IMG/VR virus record: IMGVR_UViG_3300028394_000274
Span: 1 to 26,858 of that record
Direction: 5' to 3' (one strand)
Source of the DNA: a virus
DNA: 26,858 nt
Numbering within the stretch: position 1 is the stretch's first letter; each line of letters begins with the position of its first letter. The translations under genes and the position numbers were made by a program. Below are positions 12,109-19,530 of the stretch, one piece after another. The notes under the pieces are model-generated. The model saw nothing but the letters and a program-made list of their open reading frames with translations, ran no database searches and was not told where the DNA came from.

Positions 12109-13518
12109 ATGAAGATTACAAAAGTATTATCAAACTTAATTACAGAAGACGCTCGTTTTCAAGTATTGTATAAAAAATATGTTTTACCTAGTGGTGATAG
12201 AAAAAAAGGTATCTTACCTTTTGAGATTGTTAGAGATATAGTTTTTGCTGACCCAACAACAAGAGTTCCTCAAAATTATGATATCGCTGGAGCCTCTATT
12301 GCTGATATGACAGGTGATTTAATTAAAGTTGGTAAATATACTCAATGGATGTTGAATATATTTGTTAAACCATATTTAACAAGTGAAGATGGTGAACCTA
12401 TCGAGATTGGTACTGAGGTATATAAAAGAGATGCGACTGAATACAGACGACACTTTTTAGAAGATTTACCTCAATTCAAAGATTTATTAACAAAATACGA
12501 AAGATTTAAGGGTACTTTGGTTGATGCGTCTAAGAAAGATATTAATTCTATTAAATCTTTTCCGGAATTATCTCAATTACAAGTTAAAGTTGGTAATGAT
12601 ACTGTTGATTTGGGTGTGTATAGAGGTAAAAAAGTTAAAAAAGAAACGGGGGTTGAGGCTAAAACAAACTTTAACTTCCCTGGTTCTGAAATCTTAAAAG
12701 TTGGGACAGATTATACTTTAATTAGAATTTCGGATAAAGGTGATTTAGGTTCTAAAGCTGCGTCTTATTTTGGGGGTTATAATGGAGGTCTTGCTAGAGG
12801 TGAATCTAATTGGTGTACTGCGGCTGAAGGGAGTACTCATTCCAATGGATATAGACAACAAGGTCCGTTATATATCTTCATGGCTAATGATGATAAAGGT
12901 CAGGTAGGTCAAATTACAGGATTACCAACTGAAAGATATCAAATACACTTCCCAACTAATCAGTTTAAATCTCGTGACCAATATTCTCGTGAGGGTAATG
13001 TGCCGATTGTTGAGTGGTTAAATGGTAAATGGTCAGAATTTAAAGAATTATTAAAACCTGAGTTTGTAAAAGGATTTATCAAAGGAAATGTTGGTGGTGG
13101 AAATAAAGTTGAAATTAAATATCCGGATTCGGCAACAGGTAAATTTATTGCTTTATACGGGTTTGATGAATTATTTAATTCACTACCGGATACAATTACG
13201 GAATTAAATGTTGTTAATACATCTAATGAAAACATTAATATTACAATACCGGAATCTATTAGTCGTTTTAAAAAAATAAAATCGGTTTTATTTGAAAATA
13301 TTATTAGTGAATTACCGGCTTCAATCTGTGAATTAGAAAATATGTTATTTATCGCTTTACCAAATAATAAAAATTTAAAATCAATACCGGATTGTGTGAT
13401 GACTTCATTTCCAAAAATTATTTTTATTAATTTAGTTGGATGTAACCCAAATATTCGTGTTCCTGAAAAAATGAAAGACCATTTCTTTGAGAATATGATG
13501 TATTATTTTGATGAATAA
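12109..13518 (+). CDS. Leucine-rich-repeat protein with WCTA domain and N-terminal tag
   Basis: The 469-residue protein begins MKITKVLSNLITEDARF, similar to other tagged N termini here. A helical part (20-150) precedes a domain around 200-295 with SNWCTAAEG (233-241), QGPLYIFMANDD (251-262), RYQIHFPTNQFKSRD (276-290). Such WCTA...LYIF...YQIHF blocks occur in phage proteins of unknown function, by my recollection. The last 120 residues contain leucine-rich-repeat-like units (LPDTITELNVVN, IPESISRF, LPASICELENMLFIALPNNK, SIPDCVM). The block order slightly resembles PcfJ-like domains (see next large gene). I infer a protein-binding virion or injected protein, expressed from tandem early and phage-type promoters. 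Function not established. Confidence 0.7.
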   Translation: MKITKVLSNLITEDARFQVLYKKYVLPSGDRKKGILPFEIVRDIVFADPTTRVPQNYDIAGASIADMTGDLIKVGKYTQWMLNIFVKPYLTSEDGEPIEIGTEVYKRDATEYRRHFLEDLPQFKDLLTKYERFKGTLVDASKKDINSIKSFPELSQLQVKVGNDTVDLGVYRGKKVKKETGVEAKTNFNFPGSEILKVGTDYTLIRISDKGDLGSKAASYFGGYNGGLARGESNWCTAAEGSTHSNGYRQQGPLYIFMANDDKGQVGQITGLPTERYQIHFPTNQFKSRDQYSREGNVPIVEWLNGKWSEFKELLKPEFVKGFIKGNVGGGNKVEIKYPDSATGKFIALYGFDELFNSLPDTITELNVVNTSNENINITIPESISRFKKIKSVLFENIISELPASICELENMLFIALPNNKNLKSIPDCVMTSFPKIIFINLVGCNPNIRVPEKMKDHFFENMMYYFDE

Positions 13519-13535
13519 TTTAAAAAATTACTACT

Positions 13536-13826
13536 ATGAAAAATGTTGACGTTGAAATCTACATTAATCAATTTATATCTTTCTTTAATAACAACCCCAA
13601 TGACTTACTTGAGTTAATTGGGGATGTTTTAAAGGACGACTTCTACGACAGAGTAAAACAACAATCATTAGATAATATTGAGAACGGAGAGGATGTTTCC
13701 TTAACCCAAAAACAAATCATATCTATTGTTGTGGCTCTTAAAAAATCTCAAAACGATGAGGTTGATATGGATAAGATTAAGTCCATAATTTATCACACAC
13801 AATTCGCTCATTTTTCCCTTAATTAA
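13536..13826 (+). CDS. Small conserved hypothetical protein
   Basis: The 96-residue acidic, helical protein has the core EIYINQFISFFNNNPNDLLE and the central GEDVSLTQKQIISIVVALKK. It contains no Cys cluster, span or enzyme motif. It starts 17 nt after the LRR gene without a terminator or promoter motif between them, so it likely shares that transcript, and it ends one base before the host-type promoter of the next gene. I recognise the look of a common small phage protein but can give no role. Confidence 0.65.
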   Translation: MKNVDVEIYINQFISFFNNNPNDLLELIGDVLKDDFYDRVKQQSLDNIENGEDVSLTQKQIISIVVALKKSQNDEVDMDKIKSIIYHTQFAHFSLN

Positions 13827-13858
13827 TTTGTATATTTAAATTTAATGTCTTACTTTTG
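13827..13858 (+). promoter_or_regulatory. Host-type (Bacteroidota) promoter for the PcfJ-like operon
   Basis: TTTG (13827-13830), 20 nt, TACTTTTG (13851-13858) matches TTTG-N19/20-TAnnTTTG completely. The ATG follows 18 nt later. It probably drives the run through to the glutaredoxin terminator at 16566. Confidence 0.7.
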
Positions 13859-13876
13859 TGATTCAAAATAAACCTG

Positions 13877-15634
13877 ATGAAAGAAGAATTATTTAACTAT
13901 ACCGTAAAAAAGTATCAAGTGTCTGAATACTTGGATACCAATCCTATTCGTCCTCTTAAAAAAGAAGTTGATGACGAGTTTGATTGGGGAACGATTGAAA
14001 CTAGTTTAAGTTCGGGAAGACATACAAGTTATACTCCTTGGGGTGACTATACTTTTAATGCGGATTACGATACAGAAGAAAAATTTGTAGAACATTACGG
14101 AAACCCACTTGCTCAATTATATTTGAATAGAGCAATTATTTGTGTGACTAAAGAGAATGATAAAGTTTCTTTCAAGATATTTGATTATAGTAAAACAAGA
14201 CGTGTTGCAGGTAAGTGGTTTAAATTAAGAACTAAATGTCAGTTCATCACATTCAACTATAAAACAAATGCGTTATATACCGGTTCATTACAGAATTATC
14301 ATTTGAAAACAAAATGTCGTAAAAAAATTAGAAGAGTCCTTTTTAACAGTGACCCAATTAATAATATGAGACGATATTTAAGGGAGTCATTCAACTCAAT
14401 AGTTGATAAAGATAAAGTTGATATCCCAACGATAGTTAATCAGGTAATCTCAACCTTTGTTAATGCCATTCCCGGAACTGAACTATATGCTGATTTACTT
14501 CCTGAACAAAGAATTTATAAAAGATATTTGGATGCTCAAGGAATTAAAGCCCCAAATAATTGGTTTGAACTTATGAATACCTACCCCCAACCAAAGAAGA
14601 AAGATTTGGTAAAGTGTGAGTATAAGTATATTGATGCTTTAATGAAGGTTCATAACTTAAAGGGGGATAAGGTTAAGAGGGTATTACATAATGTTAAATC
14701 ATTTGAGGGTGTGAATAATTTTAACAACGCTTGTTCAATATTTGGGGATAAGTTTATTTTAAATCAACCGGATGAGTTTGTTCAATTATTATTGGAACAT
14801 AATAAACAAAGTGTATTTCATAATAATATTGGAAAAGGGTTATTAACAAAAAAAGAGTTCTCCAATTTCTTTGAAATATATAAATTATTTCAAAAAGGAT
14901 TAGTTAACAATAATGTAATTGAAGACCACTTTAGATTTTATCGTTTATTGGATGAGATGGAATCGGTTAAATGGACATCAAGAACTCACGATGAGTTTGT
15001 CCAAGAGCATTATGATTGGTCGGAGAAATATAACCATTATACAAATGGTGACTTTACTAGAATCTACAACCAAGAGTTTGTGGATAAAGTGAATGAGGTT
15101 ATCTTAACTAAAGATGGTCCATATTTTCCTGAGGTATTAACAACATCAAAACGATACAACAACGAGTCGTTCTTCCAAAACAATTGTGTTAAGACATATG
15201 TTAAACGTGTGAGTTCTGTATTGATATCACTAAGACGTGGTGAGGGAGAAACTGAAGAAAGAGCGTCAATTGAGATTGAGGTGACACCACTTGTGTGGCC
15301 GGATGAAATGTATTTTATGTTGAGAAGAGTTCAAACTTTGGGAAAACGTAATAATAGATTAGACAATAGTTGGGATGATGTTTTGAGTAAATTGGATGAT
15401 AGAATTGAATATATTGTTCGTGAGAAGTTGTTTGATACATTACAGATTGGTGGTGAATTTGGGGGGAGAAAAGTATTCTCTGATTACACTATTAAGGAAT
15501 ATTATAGTCTTACAAGTAATAAAAAAAGTGTGTATTTAGATTGGGAAAACGATTCAATTATGAAATTAAATTCGTATAATAATTATAACCTTGTTCCTGT
15601 TCATAATTGGGATGATGATAATTTTGAATTATAA
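13877..15634 (+). CDS. PcfJ-like protein
   Basis: The protein has 585 residues. The region 428-510 resembles the PcfJ-like domain: a Gly/Asn-rich lead into QNNCVKTYVKRVSS (434-447, family motif hxCVgsY..r), VLISLRR (448-454), ASIEIEVT (463-470), then a Gln-bearing strand MLRRVQTLGKRNNRL (481-495, family pattern Q..GkrN). The first 420 residues are unassigned, partly basic and rich in aromatic residues (IYKRYLDAQGIKAPNNWFEL). PcfJ was named on an enterococcal conjugative plasmid and similar proteins occur in many phages; the biochemical activity is unclear. The start follows an A-rich leader behind a full host-type promoter, which points to early expression. No truncation is visible. Confidence 0.6.
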   Translation: MKEELFNYTVKKYQVSEYLDTNPIRPLKKEVDDEFDWGTIETSLSSGRHTSYTPWGDYTFNADYDTEEKFVEHYGNPLAQLYLNRAIICVTKENDKVSFKIFDYSKTRRVAGKWFKLRTKCQFITFNYKTNALYTGSLQNYHLKTKCRKKIRRVLFNSDPINNMRRYLRESFNSIVDKDKVDIPTIVNQVISTFVNAIPGTELYADLLPEQRIYKRYLDAQGIKAPNNWFELMNTYPQPKKKDLVKCEYKYIDALMKVHNLKGDKVKRVLHNVKSFEGVNNFNNACSIFGDKFILNQPDEFVQLLLEHNKQSVFHNNIGKGLLTKKEFSNFFEIYKLFQKGLVNNNVIEDHFRFYRLLDEMESVKWTSRTHDEFVQEHYDWSEKYNHYTNGDFTRIYNQEFVDKVNEVILTKDGPYFPEVLTTSKRYNNESFFQNNCVKTYVKRVSSVLISLRRGEGETEERASIEIEVTPLVWPDEMYFMLRRVQTLGKRNNRLDNSWDDVLSKLDDRIEYIVREKLFDTLQIGGEFGGRKVFSDYTIKEYYSLTSNKKSVYLDWENDSIMKLNSYNNYNLVPVHNWDDDNFEL

Positions 15635-15635
15635 T

Positions 15636-15956
15636 ATGAAAGAAATACCACAAAATTGTATAGATACGTTTAAATCTAGGTTCTTAACACAACCAAGTAT
15701 TATTGAAGTGTATCCAAACCTGTCTAATGAAGACACGGACAAATTATTAAATAAATCACTTTTATTATGGTTTGATTATTTTGTAAATAATGAACACGAA
15801 ACATTATATAATGATAGATTATATGAATATGACGCAACCGGAATTTTAATTTTACGCAAGTCACGAACTAAGATATTTATTTTAACAAGGGTGGATAAAC
15901 AAAATGTAGTAGAGTATTTATTACTACAAATAAAACGATTAACAAAAAAAGATTAA
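15636..15956 (+). CDS. Small hypothetical protein (106 aa)
   Basis: The start is ATG 15636 (MKEIPQNCIDTFKSRFLTQP), one base after the PcfJ-like stop. A longer frame beginning at 15591 would overlap that gene and is unlikely. The protein is soluble, alpha/beta in appearance, with NEDTDKLLNKSLLLWFDYF and a strand-rich GILILRKSRTKIFILTRVDK segment. No known motif. It is followed 2 nt later by thioredoxin, so it belongs to the same operon. Its body contains a GATATTTATT word (15872-15880), probably by chance. Confidence 0.65.
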   Translation: MKEIPQNCIDTFKSRFLTQPSIIEVYPNLSNEDTDKLLNKSLLLWFDYFVNNEHETLYNDRLYEYDATGILILRKSRTKIFILTRVDKQNVVEYLLLQIKRLTKKD

Positions 15957-15958
15957 GA

Positions 15959-16282
15959 ATGGAAATTACACAAGAATTATTACAGGAAAAAATTGCAAAT
16001 GGTGAAAAATTAATTGTGGACTTCCACGCCAGCTGGTGCGGTCCCTGCAAAATGATGAAGCCAACTTTTGAGAAATTATCGGAACAATACCGAAATAATA
16101 ACTCCCCTGTTCAATTATACACTATGGATGTTGAACACAATAGAGATATTGCTGTGAAGTATGGTGTTAGAGCAGTCCCAACAATTAAAGTGTTCAACAA
16201 TGGTGATGTTGTTGATTCTAAAACAGGTGTTCAGATGGAAGGACAAATAAAAGATTTGGCATCTAACCTAATCAATGGATAA
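15959..16282 (+). CDS. trxA: Thioredoxin
   Basis: Thioredoxin is a dithiol reductant, here most likely feeding ribonucleotide reduction or keeping virion proteins reduced. The 107-residue protein has the complete fold signature: IVDFHASWCGPCKMMKP with the active site WCGPC (26-30), and the cis-proline loop RAVPTIKVF (71-79, P74). The length is typical. The codons around the active site (GCC AGC TGG TGC GGT CCC TGC) are much richer in G/C than the rest of this AT-rich window, where Cys is mostly TGT. Its end overlaps the glutaredoxin start by 8 nt, so the two redox proteins are translated together. No ribonucleotide reductase lies in the window. Confidence 0.95.
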   Translation: MEITQELLQEKIANGEKLIVDFHASWCGPCKMMKPTFEKLSEQYRNNNSPVQLYTMDVEHNRDIAVKYGVRAVPTIKVFNNGDVVDSKTGVQMEGQIKDLASNLING

Positions 16283-16562
16283 GTTACTAATTCTTTTCAC
16301 AATGGAAGGTTGTCCCCACTGTGAGACAATGAAGAAACAATTAAAGGAATCAAACATTCCATTTGAGGTTAGAGATATTAACGAACATGAAGATGAATAC
16401 GAAATGTTTGTTGAGATTACTGAGAATGAATTTGTTCCTGCGTTTATGATAGTTGAATCACCGGACACAGATGACCATAAGAGTTATCTATATGCTCCCG
16501 ACAGAGATTATGACGAGATTGAAGAAGGTGTTGCAATCATTAAAGAACATTTTGGACTATAA
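16275..16562 (+). CDS. Glutaredoxin-like protein
   Basis: The 95-residue product has LLILFTMEGCPHCETMKKQL with the dithiol CPHC active site (13-16), a second-strand block IPFEVRDINEHEDE and the cis-proline motif EFVPAFMIVES (about 51-61). This is a glutaredoxin/NrdH-like fold with a CPHC instead of the usual CPYC site. The acidic insertion SPDTDDHKSYLYAPDRDYDE before the last helix is unusual and may alter partner choice. It overlaps the thioredoxin gene by 8 nt and is followed at once by a strong terminator, closing the operon. It probably reduces a ribonucleotide reductase or an assembly protein. Confidence 0.85.
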   Translation: MDKLLILFTMEGCPHCETMKKQLKESNIPFEVRDINEHEDEYEMFVEITENEFVPAFMIVESPDTDDHKSYLYAPDRDYDEIEEGVAIIKEHFGL

Positions 16563-16565
16563 AAA

Positions 16566-16590
16566 AATCCCCAAGTTAGGGGATTTTTTA
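16566..16590 (+). terminator. Intrinsic terminator (first copy of a duplicated hairpin)
   Basis: ATCCCC / GGGGAT with loop AAGTTA is followed by a T-run. The 27 bases at 16561-16587 are repeated exactly at 16975-17001, on the other side of the gene at 16611. Confidence 0.9.
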
Positions 16591-16597
16591 TTTATGG

Positions 16598-16606
16598 GAT
16601 ATTTAT
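16598..16606 (+). promoter_or_regulatory. ATATTTAT-type putative phage promoter
   Basis: GATATTTATTGGTATG puts the motif 4 nt before the ATG at 16611. It sits directly behind a terminator, so the downstream gene must be started from here. Confidence 0.55.
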
Positions 16607-16610
16607 TGGT

Positions 16611-16976
16611 ATGAAAATAGTAATTAAAGAATCTCAGTATAAATTTTTGGTTGAGCAAAGTACGACAGGTATAACACCAACTCAAACAACATTAACTCCT
16701 GCTGAACAAAAAAAACAGGAGTATTTAAAAAAACGAGAAGAACAAAAAAAGGCTAATGCTGCTCGACTTGCACCAATTGAGGCGGCTCAGAAAAAAAGGG
16801 TTGATAATTGGATTGCGGATAACCCCGGTAAAACTGAAAAGGATTATTGGAAGATGGTTGAGAAAAGACAATCTGGTCCTGACGCTGAATTACCAGGAAT
16901 GGAAGGTCAAGGAAATAAAAAAGGTGGTAGTTGTGGTGCGGCAACAGCGTTACAAAAATCTCTAAATGGTAAATAA
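16611..16976 (+). CDS. Small tagged Lys/Glu/Gln-rich protein
   Basis: The 121-residue protein begins MKIVIKESQYKFLVEQST, a member of the N-terminal tag family in this window (compare MQLTESELHKVIKRIIEQ at 18166). The middle is a highly charged helix (AEQKKQEYLKKREEQKKANA) with a DNPGKTEKDYWKMVEKR block, and the C terminus is Gly-rich with one Cys (NKKGGSCGAATALQKSLNG). No enzyme motif. It is isolated between two identical terminators with its own phage-type promoter motif. This single-gene cassette layout and the composition suggest an internal or injected virion protein, by inference only. Confidence 0.7.
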   Translation: MKIVIKESQYKFLVEQSTTGITPTQTTLTPAEQKKQEYLKKREEQKKANAARLAPIEAAQKKRVDNWIADNPGKTEKDYWKMVEKRQSGPDAELPGMEGQGNKKGGSCGAATALQKSLNGK

Positions 16977-16980
16977 AAAA

Positions 16981-17006
16981 ATCCCCAAGTTAGGGGATTT
17001 TCTTTT
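16981..17006. terminator. Bidirectional intrinsic terminator (second copy of the hairpin)
   Basis: ATCCCCAAGTTAGGGGAT has T-rich sequence behind it on both strands. It can therefore end the plus-strand gene at 16611 and the minus-strand gene at 17007. Confidence 0.9.
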
Positions 17007-17825
17007 TTAAAATAGAATCAGGTCTTTAATCTTATCTCTTAATAGCCAAGGTTTTTTATCGAATGGTTTGGTTATGTCTTCCATAATGTCATAATTTTTT
17101 ATTGTATCGTTAAATACCAACATATCAAAATCAAACACATCCAATACCATAGAAATAATATCTTTTCGTGGGAATAGACTCATTGAGTGAATATTAATTT
17201 GATTATCGTCATCTTGTTTAACAGACGAATATTTAAAAGTTAATTTGTCGGTTAGAATAACATCAAACAATTGATTACAAATGTATTCTGAGTAGTATAA
17301 CTCTTGTCTTCCCATACTCAAACTATATCCGTGTGGAAACTCGGATGAGATGTTTAGAGGAACGTAAGTATAAAAATCTAAATGGTGTGTATTGTCTTCC
17401 GAGTAATCCAATTCATATTCTAATCTATTGGTGTAAGAAATTGAATTAAATTTAGGTTGGGATGATTCAATAATGGTGTTGATTAATTTGTAGTGGTATA
17501 TTGGTCTTGAAGAATTGTAGAAATCAAAAGTATAATTATCTTTTTTTGATAACTCTTTTCCATACATAATTAAATCAATCACATTGACATTTTCATAACC
17601 AAAATTAGTTAATAGTGATTTATAACTTTCAAGGAAAGATTCTTTTACTTTAACCATATCCAAAATCTTGTCGGAGTTAGTCATTCCATTAACCACAAAG
17701 AATTTACCACAATCTGTTACTTCAATAACAACATCATATTGTTTGTATTTATTTATTTGATTGACTATGTAGTCGGAGAATAAATTAACCAATCCTCTGT
17801 TTGAGTTTTCATTTATATATTTCAT
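17007..17825 (-). CDS. Conserved hypothetical protein (272 aa)
   Basis: The protein starts MKYINENSNRGLVNLFSDYI and contains YDVVIEVTDCGKFFVVNGMT, LTNFGYENVNVIDLIMYGKE, FPHGYSLSMGRQELYYSEYI and a terminal KPWLLRDKIKDLILF. It has no membrane span or Cys cluster. The run of VEV...FVVNG.TNSDKILD followed by FGYENV and HGYSLSMGR..YYSEYICNQL faintly recalls the order of strands in S-adenosylmethionine synthetases, but the catalytic residues of that family are not evident, so I do not assign it. It ends in the shared bidirectional terminator and has a TATTTATA motif upstream. Confidence 0.65.
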   Translation of the reverse strand: MKYINENSNRGLVNLFSDYIVNQINKYKQYDVVIEVTDCGKFFVVNGMTNSDKILDMVKVKESFLESYKSLLTNFGYENVNVIDLIMYGKELSKKDNYTFDFYNSSRPIYHYKLINTIIESSQPKFNSISYTNRLEYELDYSEDNTHHLDFYTYVPLNISSEFPHGYSLSMGRQELYYSEYICNQLFDVILTDKLTFKYSSVKQDDDNQINIHSMSLFPRKDIISMVLDVFDFDMLVFNDTIKNYDIMEDITKPFDKKPWLLRDKIKDLILF

Positions 17826-17867
17826 ATTTTTAAGTTATACGAAATGATATAGAAATTAATTTTAATT

Positions 17868-17875
17868 ATAAATAA
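17868..17875 (-). promoter_or_regulatory. TATTTATA putative phage promoter (minus strand)
   Basis: On the minus strand TATTTATAATTAAAA follows the T-run of the terminator at 17875-17898 and lies about 42 nt before the ATG at 17825. It is similar to the copies at 6172 and 12084, but farther from the start. Confidence 0.35.
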
Positions 17876-17898
17876 AAAAAGGGAACAAAAATGTTCCC
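17875..17898 (-). terminator. Intrinsic terminator (minus strand)
   Basis: GGGAACA / TGTTCCC with an AAAA loop on the plus strand reads on the minus strand as a 7-bp stem followed by a run of T. It closes the small gene at 17929-18072. Confidence 0.88.
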
Positions 17899-17928
17899 TC
17901 AAATTTTTTCACCCCAAACGCTCAGTAA

Positions 17929-18072
17929 TTACTTTTTGTAATATCTTTCAACCACTTTACGAATTGACTCTTGAATAGGTTGAGAAGTTGGTTGTCCTTG
18001 ACCTGTTTGAGTATTCGTTTGTGGTGGTGGAGGAGTTTGATTTCCTTGATTTTGTTTGCATCCACAACCCAT
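17929..18072 (-). CDS. Small MGCGC-type protein with Pro/Gln-rich linker
   Basis: This short minus-strand gene encodes 47 residues: MGCGCKQNQGNQTPPPPQTN, TQTGQGQPTSQPIQESIRKV, VERYYKK. Two Cys in a MGCGC start could bind metal or carry a thiol modification, followed by a flexible Gln/Pro/Thr linker and a C-terminal amphipathic helix (IQESIRKVVERYYKK). I have the impression of similar MGCGC proteins in other Bacteroidota phages but cannot confirm it here. It is a complete unit: phage-type promoter motif 30 nt upstream and an intrinsic terminator 31 nt behind the stop. Role unknown. Confidence 0.7.
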   Translation of the reverse strand: MGCGCKQNQGNQTPPPPQTNTQTGQGQPTSQPIQESIRKVVERYYKK

Positions 18073-18102
18073 CTTGATATATGTTTTAAAGTTTATATAT
18101 CC

Positions 18103-18111
18103 ATAAATATC
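18103..18111 (-). promoter_or_regulatory. ATATTTAT-type putative phage promoter (minus strand)
   Basis: Minus-strand GATATTTATGG lies 30 nt before the ATG at 18072. It is divergent to the plus-strand copy at 18153, about 40 nt away. Confidence 0.45.
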
Positions 18112-18152
18112 AACTTAAATGATAATAAGTAAATAAATTTTGTATCTTAGCG

Positions 18153-18161
18153 GATATTTAT
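18153..18161 (+). promoter_or_regulatory. ATATTTAT-type putative phage promoter
   Basis: GATATTTATTGTTATG has the motif exactly 4 nt before the ATG at 18166 and differs from the copy at 16598 by one base over 16. Confidence 0.55.
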
Positions 18162-18165
18162 TGTT

Positions 18166-19530
18166 ATGGGTAGAAAAATGCAACTTACTGAATCTGAATT
18201 ACACAAAGTAATTAAACGAATTATAGAACAAACTGAGGAGGATTATTATAGAATATCTCCGGAGGATTATTTGGATATGATGAAATACGCCAGTAATAAT
18301 GGTGATGTATTTAGAAGAATGAAACAATATGGTAAAAAACCATTATATATTACCGGTGATTTAGATTTAAGTGGTAAGAATGTTAAGGATATTGGACCAA
18401 TTGCTTATATTGATGGTTCTTTAGATATTCGTAATACTAAAGTTGCTGATTTAGGTAATTTAAAGAGTAAATCACATATTTGGGATTCTGGTTCTCCTCG
18501 TGAAAGAATTAGAGAAAAACAAGAATTAAACGCTAAACTTGCTGGTCAAGAATCTCTTCGTGATAGTGACGAATGGGCTTTAGAACAGGGTGATGAGACC
18601 GGAGAAAAGGCTCACGCGTTATTTGATAACTTAGTTAATAATGGTGAAATAGACCCATTATCTGAGGATGATAAAGAAAAATTAGTAATCCTACGTCAAA
18701 AACTTGAAGATTTAGAAAGAGAATATGAGGGACTTGATGATAATGATGATAGGGCGTACGAAGTTCAAGAAGCTATTGATGAAACACAAACGGAAATTGA
18801 AGAGTTAGAGGAAAATGACGCTGATGTTTATATGATGTATGCGCAGCCAAGATATCGTTATTATGGATTGCAACAATTTGAGATTTTAATTCCGGGATTC
18901 AAGGATAGAGAATACGCTGTTGGAACTTATGAAGAAATGGATGAGGCGGCATTAGAATACGCTAAAAATTATGTTGACGATGCTGGTGCTGGTGGATTTA
19001 GTGAATCATTTATTGAAGATTATTTAGATGTTGATGCTATTGTTAGTATGGCTGAAGATGATTATGATTATCAAATTAGAGATTATCCGGATAGTTACTT
19101 CAGTGATGAGGATTATCAATTGACTGATGAACAAGAAGAAAGGATAGAACAACTTGAATCTCAAATTGCTGATTTGGAAGAACAATTAAGAGAATTAGAT
19201 TCTGATGATGAAAATTATTATGATTATGAGGAGGATATACAAAATCAAATTGACGCTCTTCAAGAAGAGTTAGATAATATTGAAGTTGATACTGAACCAA
19301 CTGAAGATATGATTGAGACCAAAGTTGCTGAATTAGTTAGAGACGTAAGAAGAGACCCATTAGATTATCTTAACAATCTTGGTTATGATATTAAAGATTA
19401 TATTAATGAAGACGAACTTGCTCAAGGGTTAGTTGATTCCGATGGTTGGGGTATTATGAATAGTTATGATGGCAATTATGATAGTGAAGATGTTAATGGT
19501 GTAACCTATTATATTATGAGAACTAACTAA
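18166..19530 (+). CDS. Very acidic tagged coiled-coil protein
   Basis: The 454-residue protein opens with the clearest tag of the window (MQLTESELHKVIKRIIEQTE, residues 5-24). Residues 58-100 form a short repeat-like block (LYITGDLDLSGKNVKDIG, IDGSLDIRNTKVADLGNLKS), as in mini leucine-rich or pentapeptide-like strands. Two acidic coiled coils follow (about 165-225 and 318-375, e.g. ERIEQLESQIADLEEQLREL). The overall composition is dominated by Asp, Glu and Tyr, making a highly negative, DNA-mimic-like surface conceivable. It stands alone with a phage-type promoter motif. A head-internal protein is my inference; a scaffold is also possible. Confidence 0.7.
   Translation: MGRKMQLTESELHKVIKRIIEQTEEDYYRISPEDYLDMMKYASNNGDVFRRMKQYGKKPLYITGDLDLSGKNVKDIGPIAYIDGSLDIRNTKVADLGNLKSKSHIWDSGSPRERIREKQELNAKLAGQESLRDSDEWALEQGDETGEKAHALFDNLVNNGEIDPLSEDDKEKLVILRQKLEDLEREYEGLDDNDDRAYEVQEAIDETQTEIEELEENDADVYMMYAQPRYRYYGLQQFEILIPGFKDREYAVGTYEEMDEAALEYAKNYVDDAGAGGFSESFIEDYLDVDAIVSMAEDDYDYQIRDYPDSYFSDEDYQLTDEQEERIEQLESQIADLEEQLRELDSDDENYYDYEEDIQNQIDALQEELDNIEVDTEPTEDMIETKVAELVRDVRRDPLDYLNNLGYDIKDYINEDELAQGLVDSDGWGIMNSYDGNYDSEDVNGVTYYIMRTN

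Noticed and set aside
12960-13235. Minus-strand ORF of 91 residues inside the LRR gene
   Set aside because: Antisense to a continuous plus-strand gene with clear repeats; no promoter or start signal.
3429-15880. ATATTTAT words inside genes at 3429-3436, 11431-11438 and 15873-15880
   Set aside because: They lie in coding sequence (Asp-Ile-Tyr/Phe codons) with no gene start close behind; treated as chance in an AT-rich sequence.
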